Shown in pieces: positions 46,754 to 55,862 of a DNA stretch of 64,000 nt. The notes below the pieces were generated by a model. That model did not search any database. It saw only the letters and a program-made list of their open reading frames with translations, and was not told where the DNA came from. Numbering within the stretch: the stretch's first letter is position 1; the number at the start of each line of letters is the position of its first letter. This stretch comes from Enterococcus sp. 4G2_DIV0659 (GTDB taxonomy: Bacteria > Bacillota > Bacilli > Lactobacillales > Enterococcaceae). Location: contig NZ_NGLE02000001.1 of assembly GCF_002140715.2 (NCBI RefSeq), positions 3,128,001-3,192,000 of the forward strand, written 5' to 3'. The translations under genes and the position numbers were made by a program.

Positions 46754-47920
46754 ATGGCTACGAAAAGAGATTACTATGAAGTGCTTGGCCTTGCTAAAGG
46801 TGCTTCGGATGATGAAATAAAAAAAGCTTACCGTAAGCTTTCTAAACAATATCACCCAGATATTAATAAAGCAGCGGATGCTGAAGAAAAATTTAAAGAA
46901 GTTTCTGAAGCGTATGAAATTTTAAGCGATCCTCAAAAGAAAGCTGCTTATGATCAATATGGTCATGCAGGCACTGATCCAAATTATGGTGGTGGTGCTG
47001 GCGGTTTTGGTGGCTTTGGCGGCGGAGGCTTCTCAAGCAGTGGCTTTGGCGGGTTTGAAGATATTTTCGATTCTTTCTTTGGCGGCGGTTCTCGTAGTGT
47101 TGATCCGAGTGCTCCTAGACAAGGATCCGATTTACAATATACTGTGAATCTTAAGTTTGAAGAAGCAATTTTTGGTGTTGAAAAAGAAATCAAATATAAT
47201 CGTGAAGATAATTGTAGTACGTGTGGAGGAAATGGTGCTAAACCAGGCACTCAACCTGAAACGTGTCACAAATGTCATGGTGCAGGTTCAATCAATGTTG
47301 AGCGTCAAACCCCGCTTGGTCGTGTCATGAGTCGTCAAACCTGTGATGTGTGTCGTGGAACAGGGAAAGAAATTAAAGATCCTTGTCCAACATGTCATGG
47401 AACAGGGCATGAGAAAAAAGCTCATAAAGTAAAAGTTAATGTTCCAGCAGGAGTAGAAGACGGCCAACAAATGCGTCTAGCTAATCAAGGGGAGGCCGGA
47501 ATGAATGGTGGACCTTATGGTGATTTATATGTTGTGTTTAATGTAGAAGACAGCAATATCTTTGACCGTGATGGCTCTGAAATTTATTATGAGTTGCCAT
47601 TGAGCTTTGTTCAAGCAGCACTTGGTGATGAAGTGAAAGTACCTACTGTTCACGGAGATGTTAAATTGAAGATTCCAGCAGGGACTCAAACTGAAACAAA
47701 TTTCCGTTTAAGAGGAAAAGGAGCACCTCGTTTACGTGGTGGCGCAAATGGTGATCAACATGTAAAAGTGAAGATCATTACACCTAAAAACTTAAACGAA
47801 GAACAAAGAGAAGCATTACGAACATTTGCTAAAGCTGGCGGTCAAACGGTCAGTGAGCAACAAGAAGAAGGCTTCTTTGACAAGATGAAAGATGCTTTTG
47901 GTGGTAAGAAAAAGAAATAA
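46754..47920 (+). CDS. dnaJ: Chaperone DnaJ (Hsp40), 388 aa
   Basis: DnaK co-chaperone. J domain about 1-70 with the HPD motif (KQYHPDINK), Gly/Phe-rich region about 75-115, four CxxCxGxG zinc motifs ([32 protein letters not shown]; about 153-215) and the C-terminal substrate-binding domains. GGAGGGG ribosome site. It lies 197 bp after dnaK and may have its own promoter. Confidence 0.97.
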   Translation: MATKRDYYEVLGLAKGASDDEIKKAYRKLSKQYHPDINKAADAEEKFKEVSEAYEILSDPQKKAAYDQYGHAGTDPNYGGGAGGFGGFGGGGFSSSGFGGFEDIFDSFFGGGSRSVDPSAPRQGSDLQYTVNLKFEEAIFGVEKEIKYNREDNCSTCGGNGAKPGTQPETCHKCHGAGSINVERQTPLGRVMSRQTCDVCRGTGKEIKDPCPTCHGTGHEKKAHKVKVNVPAGVEDGQQMRLANQGEAGMNGGPYGDLYVVFNVEDSNIFDRDGSEIYYELPLSFVQAALGDEVKVPTVHGDVKLKIPAGTQTETNFRLRGKGAPRLRGGANGDQHVKVKIITPKNLNEEQREALRTFAKAGGQTVSEQQEEGFFDKMKDAFGGKKKK

Positions 47921-47931
47921 ATTAAACAAGT

Positions 47932-47979
47932 AAGTTCCTAAACCTGTGACTTTTCAGTACGGGTTTAGGAACTTTTTTG
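47932..47979. terminator. Terminator between dnaJ and the WYL regulator gene
   Basis: AAGTTCCTAAACC (47932-47944) pairs perfectly with GGTTTAGGAACTT (47962-47974), followed by a T-run. Confidence 0.9.
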
Positions 47980-48918
47980 TTAGAAATCTTGGTAAAGTGT
48001 CAGTAAATGTTCAATTCGTTTTTTTAATTCTGCTCTAACATGAGGCGGCTCTAAGCATTCACATTGATTGCCAAAACCTAAAAGTAAGTTATAACCAAAT
48101 TCATCTTCCATAAAGGGAAATTCTACAATTAATTTTTCTGGAGTGTCAGAAGGATAAAAAGTTAATTGCCCAAATTTATCAACTAATTGTTCTTTGACTC
48201 TGCGTGTTACTTTCAAGGTAGTGATTGTAAATGTATTTCCATAAAAAGGTTCTTTTCCTAGCGGTTTCGCTTGAAATTCTCTAGCTTGGAATGTTTCAGT
48301 CAATTGTTCTAAATGGGTAATTCTTGAAATTTTAAATGTACGAAAATCATCTTTTTCTATACAAAAGGCTTGTAAATACCAACTAATTTCTTTTAGAACA
48401 AGTCTGTAGGGCTCAACCATTCGTTTTGTTTTATTCCCTTTGTTATCTTCGTAATCAAAACGGAGCAAACGACCTTGTTCCATACCTGATTTAACAATTT
48501 CTAAGTAGGGTTGTAAGGTATGGTTACTAGTCCAAGGCGTTAAGTCAATAACAATTTGGTTGGTTTTAAACTCGATTTCATCACGGAATTGTTCTGGAAC
48601 GAGGGTTTTTATTTTTTCAAATGTTTGGCCTATTTGAATTGGAGATACATTGCTAGACAAGCTTTCTAAGGCAATCAGCAGAGAGGTGATATCTGTTGAA
48701 GTGAAAAAATGCTTATCTATTTTATAAGTATCCATAATCTGGATGCCGCCATTTACCCCAGGTGATGAGGTTACAGGGATGCCTGCCTCACTAAGAGAAG
48801 TAATATCACGGTAAATCGTTCGAACAGATACTTCAAACATTTCAGCTAACTGAGAAGCACTGATTTGTTTCTTTTTTAATAGGATCATTGTAATCGCAAG
48901 TAGTCGCTCTGTTTTCAT
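47980..48918 (-). CDS. WYL-domain transcriptional regulator (DeoR-type HTH), 312 aa
   Basis: N-terminal HTH (about 1-60; KKKQISASQLAEMFEVSVRTIYRDI) with the GIPVTSSPGVNGGI wing, then a WYL domain (about 140-210; RMVEPYRLVLKEISWYLQAFC) and a WCX-like C-terminal part. Such proteins are usually ligand-responsive regulators of a neighbouring gene. AGAAGGTG before ATG 48918 fixes the start; the frame extends 13 codons further. Divergent from the ECF transporter cassette, which is its likely target (inference). Confidence 0.88.
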   Translation of the reverse strand: MKTERLLAITMILLKKKQISASQLAEMFEVSVRTIYRDITSLSEAGIPVTSSPGVNGGIQIMDTYKIDKHFFTSTDITSLLIALESLSSNVSPIQIGQTFEKIKTLVPEQFRDEIEFKTNQIVIDLTPWTSNHTLQPYLEIVKSGMEQGRLLRFDYEDNKGNKTKRMVEPYRLVLKEISWYLQAFCIEKDDFRTFKISRITHLEQLTETFQAREFQAKPLGKEPFYGNTFTITTLKVTRRVKEQLVDKFGQLTFYPSDTPEKLIVEFPFMEDEFGYNLLLGFGNQCECLEPPHVRAELKKRIEHLLTLYQDF

Positions 48919-49048
48919 TTTGGCACCTTCTTTGGTTTTTGTCATAAGAGTGTACATTTTATTATAGCGAAAAAATGTATGCTTATGTAAATTTAGGCAA
49001 AACTTTTATTGTGAAGTAGTTTAAGAAGAATAGGACATTGGTGAACGA

Positions 49049-49077
49049 TTGACTTTAACAGGTCCGATTTATATAAT
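49049..49077 (+). promoter_or_regulatory. Promoter of the ECF transporter cassette
   Basis: TTGACT, 17-bp spacer, perfect TATAAT, 63 bp before the first gene. Confidence 0.85.
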
Positions 49078-49139
49078 GTTACTGTTGTTCAAAAAGAAAA
49101 GTAGTATTTTTTATTACTAGCTGAGAAAGGAAGTCTGAT

Positions 49140-50027
49140 ATGAATCATTCTCTATTTAGGCAACCCCACCCGCTAGTTATTATTTGTTATTATCTAGTGA
49201 TGCTATTAGTCGTGATGAGTACGACTAATCCCGTTATTATAAGTTCATGTTTTGTTGCAAGCTTAGTTGAGAGGTTCCTTTATTTAAATGGCAAGTCGAA
49301 AAAGTCTGTCCTGTATCCATTGGTCTTTTTAGCGATTATTACGATGACAAATCCTTTATTTGTTCATAGAGGCGCAACGATTTTATTCTTTCTTTTTAAT
49401 AAGCCGATTACCATGGAAGCTTTTGTTTATGGTTTTTTTATGGGTTTAATGATCGTTACGGTTATCTATTTATTTCAAAATTTGCAAAAAGCTGTTAATT
49501 CGGAACAATTTTTTTATCTGTTTGGAGAACGATTTCCAAAATCCACATTGATATTGACGTTGGTTTTCCGATTTATACCGTCGATTCAATACTATTATCA
49601 AGAGTTAAATCAAGTGCAAAAAACACTACATCGTTCGCAAAGACAAGGGGTTAAAGAAAGAGCGAATTATGGATTGGATTTATTTGGAAACTTATTTTCT
49701 TGGTCGTTAGAAAGTGCAATGGATACTGCGGATTCAATGAAAGCACGTGGATATGGTGTTCAAGCTCGAAGCAGTCGATTGAATTATGTATTTAGAAAAC
49801 GAGATAAGCTGTTTTTAGTTACAATCATTTGTGTGGGAAGTTTTTTTATCTTCAGAATGATGGCGGGGGACTATCAGTTTAATTATTATCCCTATCAAGA
49901 TAATCTGTATATACTGATTCAAGAGCAAGGCGAAAATTATCTGTATCTTGTACTTTTTGCTTTTTTACCAGTGCTGTGGCGACTATGGGAGGTGATAATG
50001 TGGGCTATCTTGAAATTAAAAATTTGA
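49140..50027 (+). CDS. ECF transporter T component (CbiQ-like), 295 aa
   Basis: Membrane coupling subunit of an energy-coupling factor transporter. Several hydrophobic helices; the characteristic ATPase-contact helices with the small-residue/Arg motif are seen as SMKARGYGVQARSSRLNY (about 200-217). AAAGGAAG ribosome site. Overlaps the ATPase gene by 28 bp. A dedicated cassette (group I type) rather than the shared ecfA1A2T module. Confidence 0.9.
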   Translation: MNHSLFRQPHPLVIICYYLVMLLVVMSTTNPVIISSCFVASLVERFLYLNGKSKKSVLYPLVFLAIITMTNPLFVHRGATILFFLFNKPITMEAFVYGFFMGLMIVTVIYLFQNLQKAVNSEQFFYLFGERFPKSTLILTLVFRFIPSIQYYYQELNQVQKTLHRSQRQGVKERANYGLDLFGNLFSWSLESAMDTADSMKARGYGVQARSSRLNYVFRKRDKLFLVTIICVGSFFIFRMMAGDYQFNYYPYQDNLYILIQEQGENYLYLVLFAFLPVLWRLWEVIMWAILKLKI

Positions 50028-51667
50028 GTTTTCAATATGCTGGAACGGATAAACCAGTTTTGAATAACGTATCTTTTTCTGTTGAACAAGGTGCATTTAT
50101 TTTGCTTTGTGGTGCTTCCGGTAGTGGGAAATCGACCTTATTGAAATTGTTAAAGCCTCAATTGACACCTTCAGGTCAGCAAACAGGCGATATTTATCTG
50201 GAAAATGAAACAATTATGGCGCTACCAGAACCTTTTTCATCTAGTAATATTGGCTATGTCATGCAAAAGCCTGAAAATCAGATGGTGACTGAGAATGTTT
50301 GGCATGAATTAGCTTTTGGGTTAGAAAATTTAGGTGTATCTACTTCTGAAATTAAGAGCCGAATTGCTGAAATGGTTCATTTTCTCGGTATTCAAGAATT
50401 GCTTGATTATAAAACTAGTGAATTATCTGGGGGACAAAAGCAGTTGCTAAATTTAGCTTCTGTTTTGGTGATGAAACCAGAGATCTTGCTTTTAGATGAA
50501 CCAACAACACAACTTGATCCTATTGCCTCACAAAAGTTTATCGATTTATTGGTAAGATTAAATCGAGAGATGGGAGTAACGATTTTGTTAGCTGAGCATC
50601 ATTTGGAATCGGTCTTTGCATCTGCGGATAAAGTATTGATTTTAGAAAAAGGTGAGCTTCTTTTTGCGGGGAAACCTAAAATGATTTCTAAGCTAATAAA
50701 TACAAATAGACAGGAGCTTAGCCGCTTTAGCGTCAGTTTGCCTAGTGCGGTGCAAATTTATTTAGGCAGTGGCATTATGGATGATTGCCCTCTTACGGTT
50801 GTTGAAGGTAAACGATTTTTGGCACGTCATTTTCCTATTGTTGCCGATTTTCGAGAAGAAAAAACAGCCTCAATCAGTAGACAGATAGGAATTGAGCTGA
50901 AAAACTGCTGGTTTCGTTATGAAAAGCAAGGGCCGGATATAGTAGCGGGTGTAGATTTTCAGGTATACGAAGGAGAAATTTTTACGCTCGTCGGTGGAAA
51001 TGGAACTGGAAAAACAACCTTATTAAAAGTGATTGCCGGTATCAAAAAATGTTATCGTGGGAAAGTGTCTATCTTAAATCAACCAATCAAAAAAGCTCAA
51101 GATACTGTGGGGTATTTGCCACAAGAGCCTGAAATGTTGTTTATCAAAGATTCGATAATAGAAGAGTATACTGATCATTTAGAGCGTATAAACGTAAATA
51201 AAACAGAACAAACAAAGCGGATCAATGATATCACAAACTTACTTGACCTAAATGACGTGCTAACAAAGCATCCACTTGATTTAAGTGGTGGGGAAATTCA
51301 GCGGGCGGCACTTGGAAAAGTACTTTTAGCAGATGCAAAAGTCTTATTATTGGATGAGCCAACGAAAGGTATCGATAATTACGCTAAAAAGCAGTTGATT
51401 TATTTATTGAAGAAGCTATCCAAGCAAGGGAAAACGATCTTACTGGTAACACACGACTTAGATTTTGCTGCGGAGTTATCGGATCGCTGTGGTTTATTTT
51501 TCCAAAACAACGTATTGTCTGTGGCTGCACCCAAGCAATTTTTTAGTCAGCATGCCTTTTATACAACGGCTGCCAGTCGTATATCAAGAGTTAGTTTTCA
51601 TGATTTAGTGACCACCGATCAGGTAATAACAGCATGCAATAGTAAAAAAGGAGCCATTCATGAATAA
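50000..51667 (+). CDS. ECF transporter ATPase with two fused nucleotide-binding domains, 555 aa
   Basis: Two ABC ATPase domains in one chain: domain 1 (about 1-235) with Walker A GASGSGKST, signature LSGGQKQ and ILLLDEPTTQLDP; domain 2 (about 295-530) with GGNGTGKTT, LSGGEIQR and VLLLDEPTKGIDN. Equals EcfA plus EcfA' fused, as in YkoD-like proteins. Starts at GTG 50000, six bases after GGGAGGTG; the frame extends eight codons earlier without a ribosome site. Overlaps the T component and the S component genes. Confidence 0.92.
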   Translation: MGYLEIKNLSFQYAGTDKPVLNNVSFSVEQGAFILLCGASGSGKSTLLKLLKPQLTPSGQQTGDIYLENETIMALPEPFSSSNIGYVMQKPENQMVTENVWHELAFGLENLGVSTSEIKSRIAEMVHFLGIQELLDYKTSELSGGQKQLLNLASVLVMKPEILLLDEPTTQLDPIASQKFIDLLVRLNREMGVTILLAEHHLESVFASADKVLILEKGELLFAGKPKMISKLINTNRQELSRFSVSLPSAVQIYLGSGIMDDCPLTVVEGKRFLARHFPIVADFREEKTASISRQIGIELKNCWFRYEKQGPDIVAGVDFQVYEGEIFTLVGGNGTGKTTLLKVIAGIKKCYRGKVSILNQPIKKAQDTVGYLPQEPEMLFIKDSIIEEYTDHLERINVNKTEQTKRINDITNLLDLNDVLTKHPLDLSGGEIQRAALGKVLLADAKVLLLDEPTKGIDNYAKKQLIYLLKKLSKQGKTILLVTHDLDFAAELSDRCGLFFQNNVLSVAAPKQFFSQHAFYTTAASRISRVSFHDLVTTDQVITACNSKKGAIHE

Positions 51668-52349
51668 ATCGGACATCAAACGAATAGTAGTTAGAACAAT
51701 GCTACTCCTGTTGTTATTTACAATCGGTGTTCTTTTGTTTCAAGCGAGTGAGTATCAGATTGTATCGATGTTGTTAGTATTAGGTGCTTGTTTTCCTATG
51801 TATTATCGCTATGAAAAAAAGCAAATGAACATTAAAGAACTAGTTTTGATTGCTGTACTGACGTCGATTGCGGTGTTAGGTCGGTTTTTATTTTACATGA
51901 TTCCAGCAATTACACCAATGACAGCGATTATTATCATTTCGGGGATTTGTTTAGGTTCAGAGGTTGGATTTTTAGTCGGTTCCTTGTCAGCAATCACTTC
52001 TAATATGTTATTTGGCCAAGGTCCGTGGACGCCCTTTCAAATGTTTTCTTGGGGCATCATCGGCTGTGTAGCTGGATTGCCGTGGTTGCAGCAATTATTT
52101 CAAAAAAGTTATTGGTTTTTAGCGTGTTATGGTATTATTGCTGGTTTTTTCTTTTCTTTTTTTATGGATCTCTGGACGGTATTTTCTATTGATCGTTTTT
52201 TTTCATGGCAAAGATATTTAGCATTATTATTGAGTGCGGTTCCGTATACCATTTCCTATTGTTTTTCAAATGCGTTCTTTTCTTGTGTACTGTTCCGATC
52301 AATTCAAACGAAGCTACAACGAATTTTGATCAAATATGATATAAAATAA
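51660..52349 (+). CDS. ECF transporter S (substrate-binding) component, 229 aa
   Basis: Integral membrane protein with about seven hydrophobic segments. The conserved small-residue segment AITPMTAIIIISGICLGSEVGFLVGSLSAITSNMLFGQGPWTPFQM is typical of S components of the vitamin B12/queuosine-like class. Start overlaps the ATPase gene by 8 bp. Substrate cannot be read directly; the adjacent DUF4430 lipoprotein points to a cobalamin-like molecule (inference). Confidence 0.85.
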   Translation: MNKSDIKRIVVRTMLLLLLFTIGVLLFQASEYQIVSMLLVLGACFPMYYRYEKKQMNIKELVLIAVLTSIAVLGRFLFYMIPAITPMTAIIIISGICLGSEVGFLVGSLSAITSNMLFGQGPWTPFQMFSWGIIGCVAGLPWLQQLFQKSYWFLACYGIIAGFFFSFFMDLWTVFSIDRFFSWQRYLALLLSAVPYTISYCFSNAFFSCVLFRSIQTKLQRILIKYDIK

Positions 52350-52371
52350 TTTAATTAAGGTGGAATGAACA

Positions 52372-52755
52372 ATGAAAAAATTTTTTAAAACAGTCATGAT
52401 TGTGACCGTGCTTTTTTTATTAGGTGCGTGCAGTAATCCAGTGGATAAAAAAGCTGAAACAAAATCGAGTGATGAGTTGCTAAATGTCACGATTATTCTG
52501 AAAGAAGACGATAAACAGTTTGATAAAAAAGAGTTGAAAGTAAATAAAAAAGAGTCTCTTCAAACGGTTCTGGAGAAAAATTATAAAATAGAGATGTCAA
52601 AAGATTTTATTAGTGGAATAGATGGTCATCTACAAGATGAGAAAGCTAGTAAATATTGGATGTATGATGTGAATGGAAAACAACCTGATGTAGGAGCTGT
52701 CGAGTATTTTCTAAAAAATGGTGACGTTGTTACTTGGACATTGAATAAACTATAA
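52372..52755 (+). CDS. DUF4430 lipoprotein, 127 aa
   Basis: Lipobox LFLLGACS (Cys at about residue 20) marks a surface lipoprotein. The rest is a DUF4430 domain, related to the beta-domain of intrinsic factor/transcobalamin: VTIILKEDDKQF, SLQTVLEKN, GIDGHLQDEKASKYWMYDVNG and GAVEYFLKNGDVVTWTL. In Firmicutes such lipoproteins accompany ECF cassettes and are suspected extracellular ligand-capture proteins. Last gene of the cassette, with a terminator after it. Confidence 0.88.
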   Translation: MKKFFKTVMIVTVLFLLGACSNPVDKKAETKSSDELLNVTIILKEDDKQFDKKELKVNKKESLQTVLEKNYKIEMSKDFISGIDGHLQDEKASKYWMYDVNGKQPDVGAVEYFLKNGDVVTWTLNKL

Positions 52756-52778
52756 AATACACACATTTTAAACTAGTG

Positions 52779-52816
52779 AACAAACCCTGACAAACAGTTG
52801 TCAGGGTTTGTTTGTT
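52779..52816 (+). terminator. Terminator of the ECF cassette
   Basis: AACAAACCCTGACAA (52779-52793) pairs perfectly with TTGTCAGGGTTTGTT (52798-52812); T-rich tail follows. Confidence 0.9.
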
Positions 52817-52865
52817 AGAATGAATCTGTCAGTATGACAACCATAAATAAAGGAGTAGATAATAA

Positions 52866-53285
52866 ATGAAAACAGCAGAAGCTTTTAACAAAATCATGAA
52901 TGAACAAACAGAAATTGCTTTAGCAACTAGTGTTAAGGAGGTTCCAAATGTCCGAATCGTCAGCTTTTTCTATGATGAAACAAAAAAATGTTTATTTTTC
53001 GCCACATTTAAAATGAACGAAAAAATCACAGAATTTGACGAGAACTCTAACGTGGCATTTACGACAATCCCAACGAAAACGACGAATCATGTTCGTGTCC
53101 ATTACGCACAAGTAAGAAAGAGTGAGTTAACTGTATATGATGTTGCAGAACAATGGATTCAAAAAATACCAAGTTACGAAGAAAACATCAAACACGCAGG
53201 CCAGATGTTAATTTTGTACGAAATCCATTTTACTGAAGCTGATGTGGTATTAGGAATGGATAGTAAGGAAACACTACATCTGTAA
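52866..53285 (+). CDS. Pyridoxamine 5'-phosphate oxidase family protein, 139 aa
   Basis: Small split-barrel flavin-binding-like protein. NVRIVSFFYDETKKCLFFATF, then KITEFDENSNVAFTTIP and VRVHYAQVRKSEL follow the PNPOx-like fold, as in uncharacterised enterococcal and streptococcal proteins. True PNPOx activity is not implied. AAAGGAG ribosome site. The EVE gene follows after 25 bp. Confidence 0.82.
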   Translation: MKTAEAFNKIMNEQTEIALATSVKEVPNVRIVSFFYDETKKCLFFATFKMNEKITEFDENSNVAFTTIPTKTTNHVRVHYAQVRKSELTVYDVAEQWIQKIPSYEENIKHAGQMLILYEIHFTEADVVLGMDSKETLHL

Positions 53286-53310
53286 AATCAGAAAGGAGAT
53301 AGAAAATAAG

Positions 53311-53718
53311 ATGAATTATTGGATAGGAGTTGCTTCAAAAGATCATGTAGAAATTGGCGTTTCAGGCGGTTTTTGCCAATTATGTCATGGGAAATCAGCA
53401 CCGCTAAATAAAATGAAAGCAGGAGATTGGCTGATTTATTATGCACCGAAACGAAGTTTGAAAACAAAAGAACCGTGCCAAGAGTTCATTGCTCTAGGTC
53501 AGGTCTTATCAGGTGATGCTTATTTGTATGAAATGTCGCCAGGTTTCACTCCTTATCGTAAAAATATTGCATTTTTAAAGAATATTCAATCTGTACCATT
53601 AAAAACAGTTTCAACTTTTCCTTTATGGCAGAAATATCGCTCCCGTTTAAGGTTTGGACATTTTCAAATTCCCAAGGAGTTATTTGACTTCGTTGCTTCG
53701 AATATGAAGGTGGAATAA
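53311..53718 (+). CDS. EVE domain-containing protein, 135 aa
   Basis: PUA-like EVE fold, which binds modified nucleobases in nucleic acids. Seen: NYWIGVASKDHVEIGVSGGFCQLCHGK at the start, KAGDWLIYYAPKRSLKTKEPCQEFIALGQV in the middle and RLRFGHFQIPKELFDFV at the end; the PxxWIxxxS-type opening and the GDxxxxY core are typical. Stand-alone members have no settled function. AAAGGAG ribosome site. Confidence 0.88.
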   Translation: MNYWIGVASKDHVEIGVSGGFCQLCHGKSAPLNKMKAGDWLIYYAPKRSLKTKEPCQEFIALGQVLSGDAYLYEMSPGFTPYRKNIAFLKNIQSVPLKTVSTFPLWQKYRSRLRFGHFQIPKELFDFVASNMKVE

Positions 53719-53888
53719 AAAAACGTGGGTGGGACATAACTCTTCGAGTCATATCCCACCCACTTGAAATCCGAATAAACGGTGAGAGCAGAAGCAATCA
53801 CTATCACATCAACTTCTAAGTGCTAAAGCACTAAGAGTTGACGTTGCACAGTACCTACTAGGTTCTAGGGATTAAACACTTCTGTCCC
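53718..53888 (-). repeat. CACCGTTTATT-family repeat, copy E
   Basis: Full copy on the minus strand, downstream of the efflux operon: head GGGACAGAAGTGTTTAATCCC (53888 leftwards), an inner hairpin (about 53810-53843), core CACCGTTTATTCG (53784-53772), then the terminal hairpin 53725-53742 with 53746-53763 (18 bp with G-U pairs) and a T-run read leftwards. It also sits behind the convergent EVE gene, so may terminate both. Confidence 0.75.
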
Positions 53889-53918
53889 ATCCTCGCTTTT
53901 TTCTACTATTTTGCCCAA

Positions 53919-55142
53919 TTATTCATAACGCAATGCTTCGATTGGGTCAAGTTTTGCTGCTTTTCTTGCCGGATAAACGCCAAAGAAAATACCAATTGCA
54001 CTTGAAAAGGCTAAGACAGCAATAATCGAACCTAATGTAAATTGTGGAGTGATGTCTAAAACATTCGCAACGGTCACTGCTAAAAGTGCCCCTAAAGTCA
54101 GACCAATCAAGCCGCCAATCAAACATAAGATTACTGACTCTGTTAAAAATTGAAATAAGATATTACTATCCGTTGCGCCCAAGGCCTTTCTTGTTCCGAT
54201 TTCTCTTGTTCGTTCTGTTACGGAAACTAACATAATATTCATTACGCCAATTCCTCCAACCAGTAAGGCGATAGCCGCAACTGCTGCGATAAAGTTGATA
54301 AACAAGCCTAAGACATTGTTCACTTGATCTAGTGCTTGTAAGAAGTTGGTTGCAGTATAGACTTTATCACCGATTGTATTATGACGAACGGACAAAATAT
54401 TTACGATTTGTTTTGACACAGCATCGATATCATCTTTTGATTTAACAATTACAGTCAAACTAGTAACTTTTGTCGCATCAGGGTTTAAGGCGTTGGCTGT
54501 AGGTAGTGGAACTGAAACATACCCCATCATTTCTTCTTCATCGAAAGAGCCTACCATTTTTTCTACAGTACTTTTAGTAACACCAATGATGCGGAGGCTG
54601 ATTTGTCCTTTTTGTCCACGCAAGTTGATTTTCTCTCCAACCACATTTTCTCGACCGTTGAAAAAATAGCGAGCGGTATCTGCACTGATTACAGCGACTT
54701 TACTGCCTTCTGAATACTCGGTGGAATTAAAATAGCGACCGTAAACAATAGCTTTGTCCATTGTTTGATTTGTATACTGCAAATCAGGTGTTCCAGCCAT
54801 AATCAAGGTTGCTTTTGATTTTTCATTTGTAGCACCAACGGCTTGGATCGATACAGCAGGAGAAAGATGATCGATTTGGGGAATGCTGTCTTTCAATGCT
54901 TTGATATCTTTACTCGTAATTTTTTGACTCTCGGTGGCGTCTCGGCTAGTAGAAACAGAAATTGTAGATGCACCTAAATCGCTAAAAGTACCAGTTATTT
55001 GAGTTGTTGCGCCATTACCGACAGCTAAAATAGCGATAACCGCAGCGATTCCAATGATGATCCCTAACATAGTCAAAAATGAACGCATTTTATTCGCTAA
55101 AATACTATCGATCGCCATTTTAAAACTTTCAATAATTCCCAT
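53919..55142 (-). CDS. ABC transporter permease (MacB/YknZ type), 407 aa
   Basis: MacB-like permease: an N-terminal helix (MRSFLTMLGIIIGIAAVIAI), a large extracytoplasmic domain (about 45-275), then three helices with VGGIGVMNIMLVSVTERTREIGTRKALGA and the ending ARKAAKLDPIEALRYE. Third gene of an adaptor-ATPase-permease operon transcribed leftwards; YknXYZ-type systems in Bacilli export peptides or protect against toxic peptides. Substrate unknown. Confidence 0.92.
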   Translation of the reverse strand: MGIIESFKMAIDSILANKMRSFLTMLGIIIGIAAVIAILAVGNGATTQITGTFSDLGASTISVSTSRDATESQKITSKDIKALKDSIPQIDHLSPAVSIQAVGATNEKSKATLIMAGTPDLQYTNQTMDKAIVYGRYFNSTEYSEGSKVAVISADTARYFFNGRENVVGEKINLRGQKGQISLRIIGVTKSTVEKMVGSFDEEEMMGYVSVPLPTANALNPDATKVTSLTVIVKSKDDIDAVSKQIVNILSVRHNTIGDKVYTATNFLQALDQVNNVLGLFINFIAAVAAIALLVGGIGVMNIMLVSVTERTREIGTRKALGATDSNILFQFLTESVILCLIGGLIGLTLGALLAVTVANVLDITPQFTLGSIIAVLAFSSAIGIFFGVYPARKAAKLDPIEALRYE

Positions 55143-55157
55143 AAAAGCGGCTCCTTT

Positions 55158-55859
55158 CTATAATTTTTTTCGCTCGATGACAGGTTGATCATCAATGATT
55201 TCGCCATCTTTAAAAGAAACGATTCTTTTAGTGTATTGTGCGACGTCCGGTTCATGTGTCACCATGACAACGGTAGTTCCCGCATCGTTTAAATCTTGAA
55301 AAATCTTCATGATTTCTAAGGTTGTTTTTGAGTCTAGATTTCCAGTTGGTTCATCAGCCATTAAAACTGCTGGATCATTTACAATTGCTCTGGCAATTGC
55401 GACACGTTGTTTTTGACCACCTGAAATTGCGTTTGGTCTATGAGAAACACGATCAGCTAACCCAACTTTTCTCAAGGCTTCTAACGCACGTTCTTTTCGT
55501 TCTTTAGCTGAGATACCAGAATAAACCATAGGCAAAGCGACATTATCTAATAAAGACATACGTGGCATTAAATTAAAGGATTGAAAGACAAAGCCGATTT
55601 CTTTATTCCGAACATGGGCACTTTCATTGCTTGTTAAATTCGTTACGTCTTGACCATTTAAATGGTACGTTCCTTCATCAAAATGGTCCAATAATCCAAG
55701 AATATTCATCATTGTAGACTTTCCAGATCCGCTGGGTCCCATAATAGAAGTAAACTCACCTTCAGCGATACGGAGGGAAACGTGTTTTAAGGCTTGTAAT
55801 TCTTCGCCGCCTGTGCGATAGATTTTTACGACATCTTTTAAATCAATCAATTCGTTCAC
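55158..55859 (-). CDS. ABC transporter ATP-binding protein (MacB/LolD type), 233 aa
   Basis: Walker A GPSGSGKST (about 42-50), Q-loop FVFQSFNLMPRMS, signature ISGGQKQRVAIARAI and Walker B VLMADEPTGNLD, all typical of the MacB/LolD/YknY group. It lies 3 bp after the adaptor gene and 15 bp before the permease gene. Confidence 0.95.
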   Translation of the reverse strand: MNELIDLKDVVKIYRTGGEELQALKHVSLRIAEGEFTSIMGPSGSGKSTMMNILGLLDHFDEGTYHLNGQDVTNLTSNESAHVRNKEIGFVFQSFNLMPRMSLLDNVALPMVYSGISAKERKERALEALRKVGLADRVSHRPNAISGGQKQRVAIARAIVNDPAVLMADEPTGNLDSKTTLEIMKIFQDLNDAGTTVVMVTHEPDVAQYTKRIVSFKDGEIIDDQPVIERKKL

Positions 55860-55862
55860 CTT

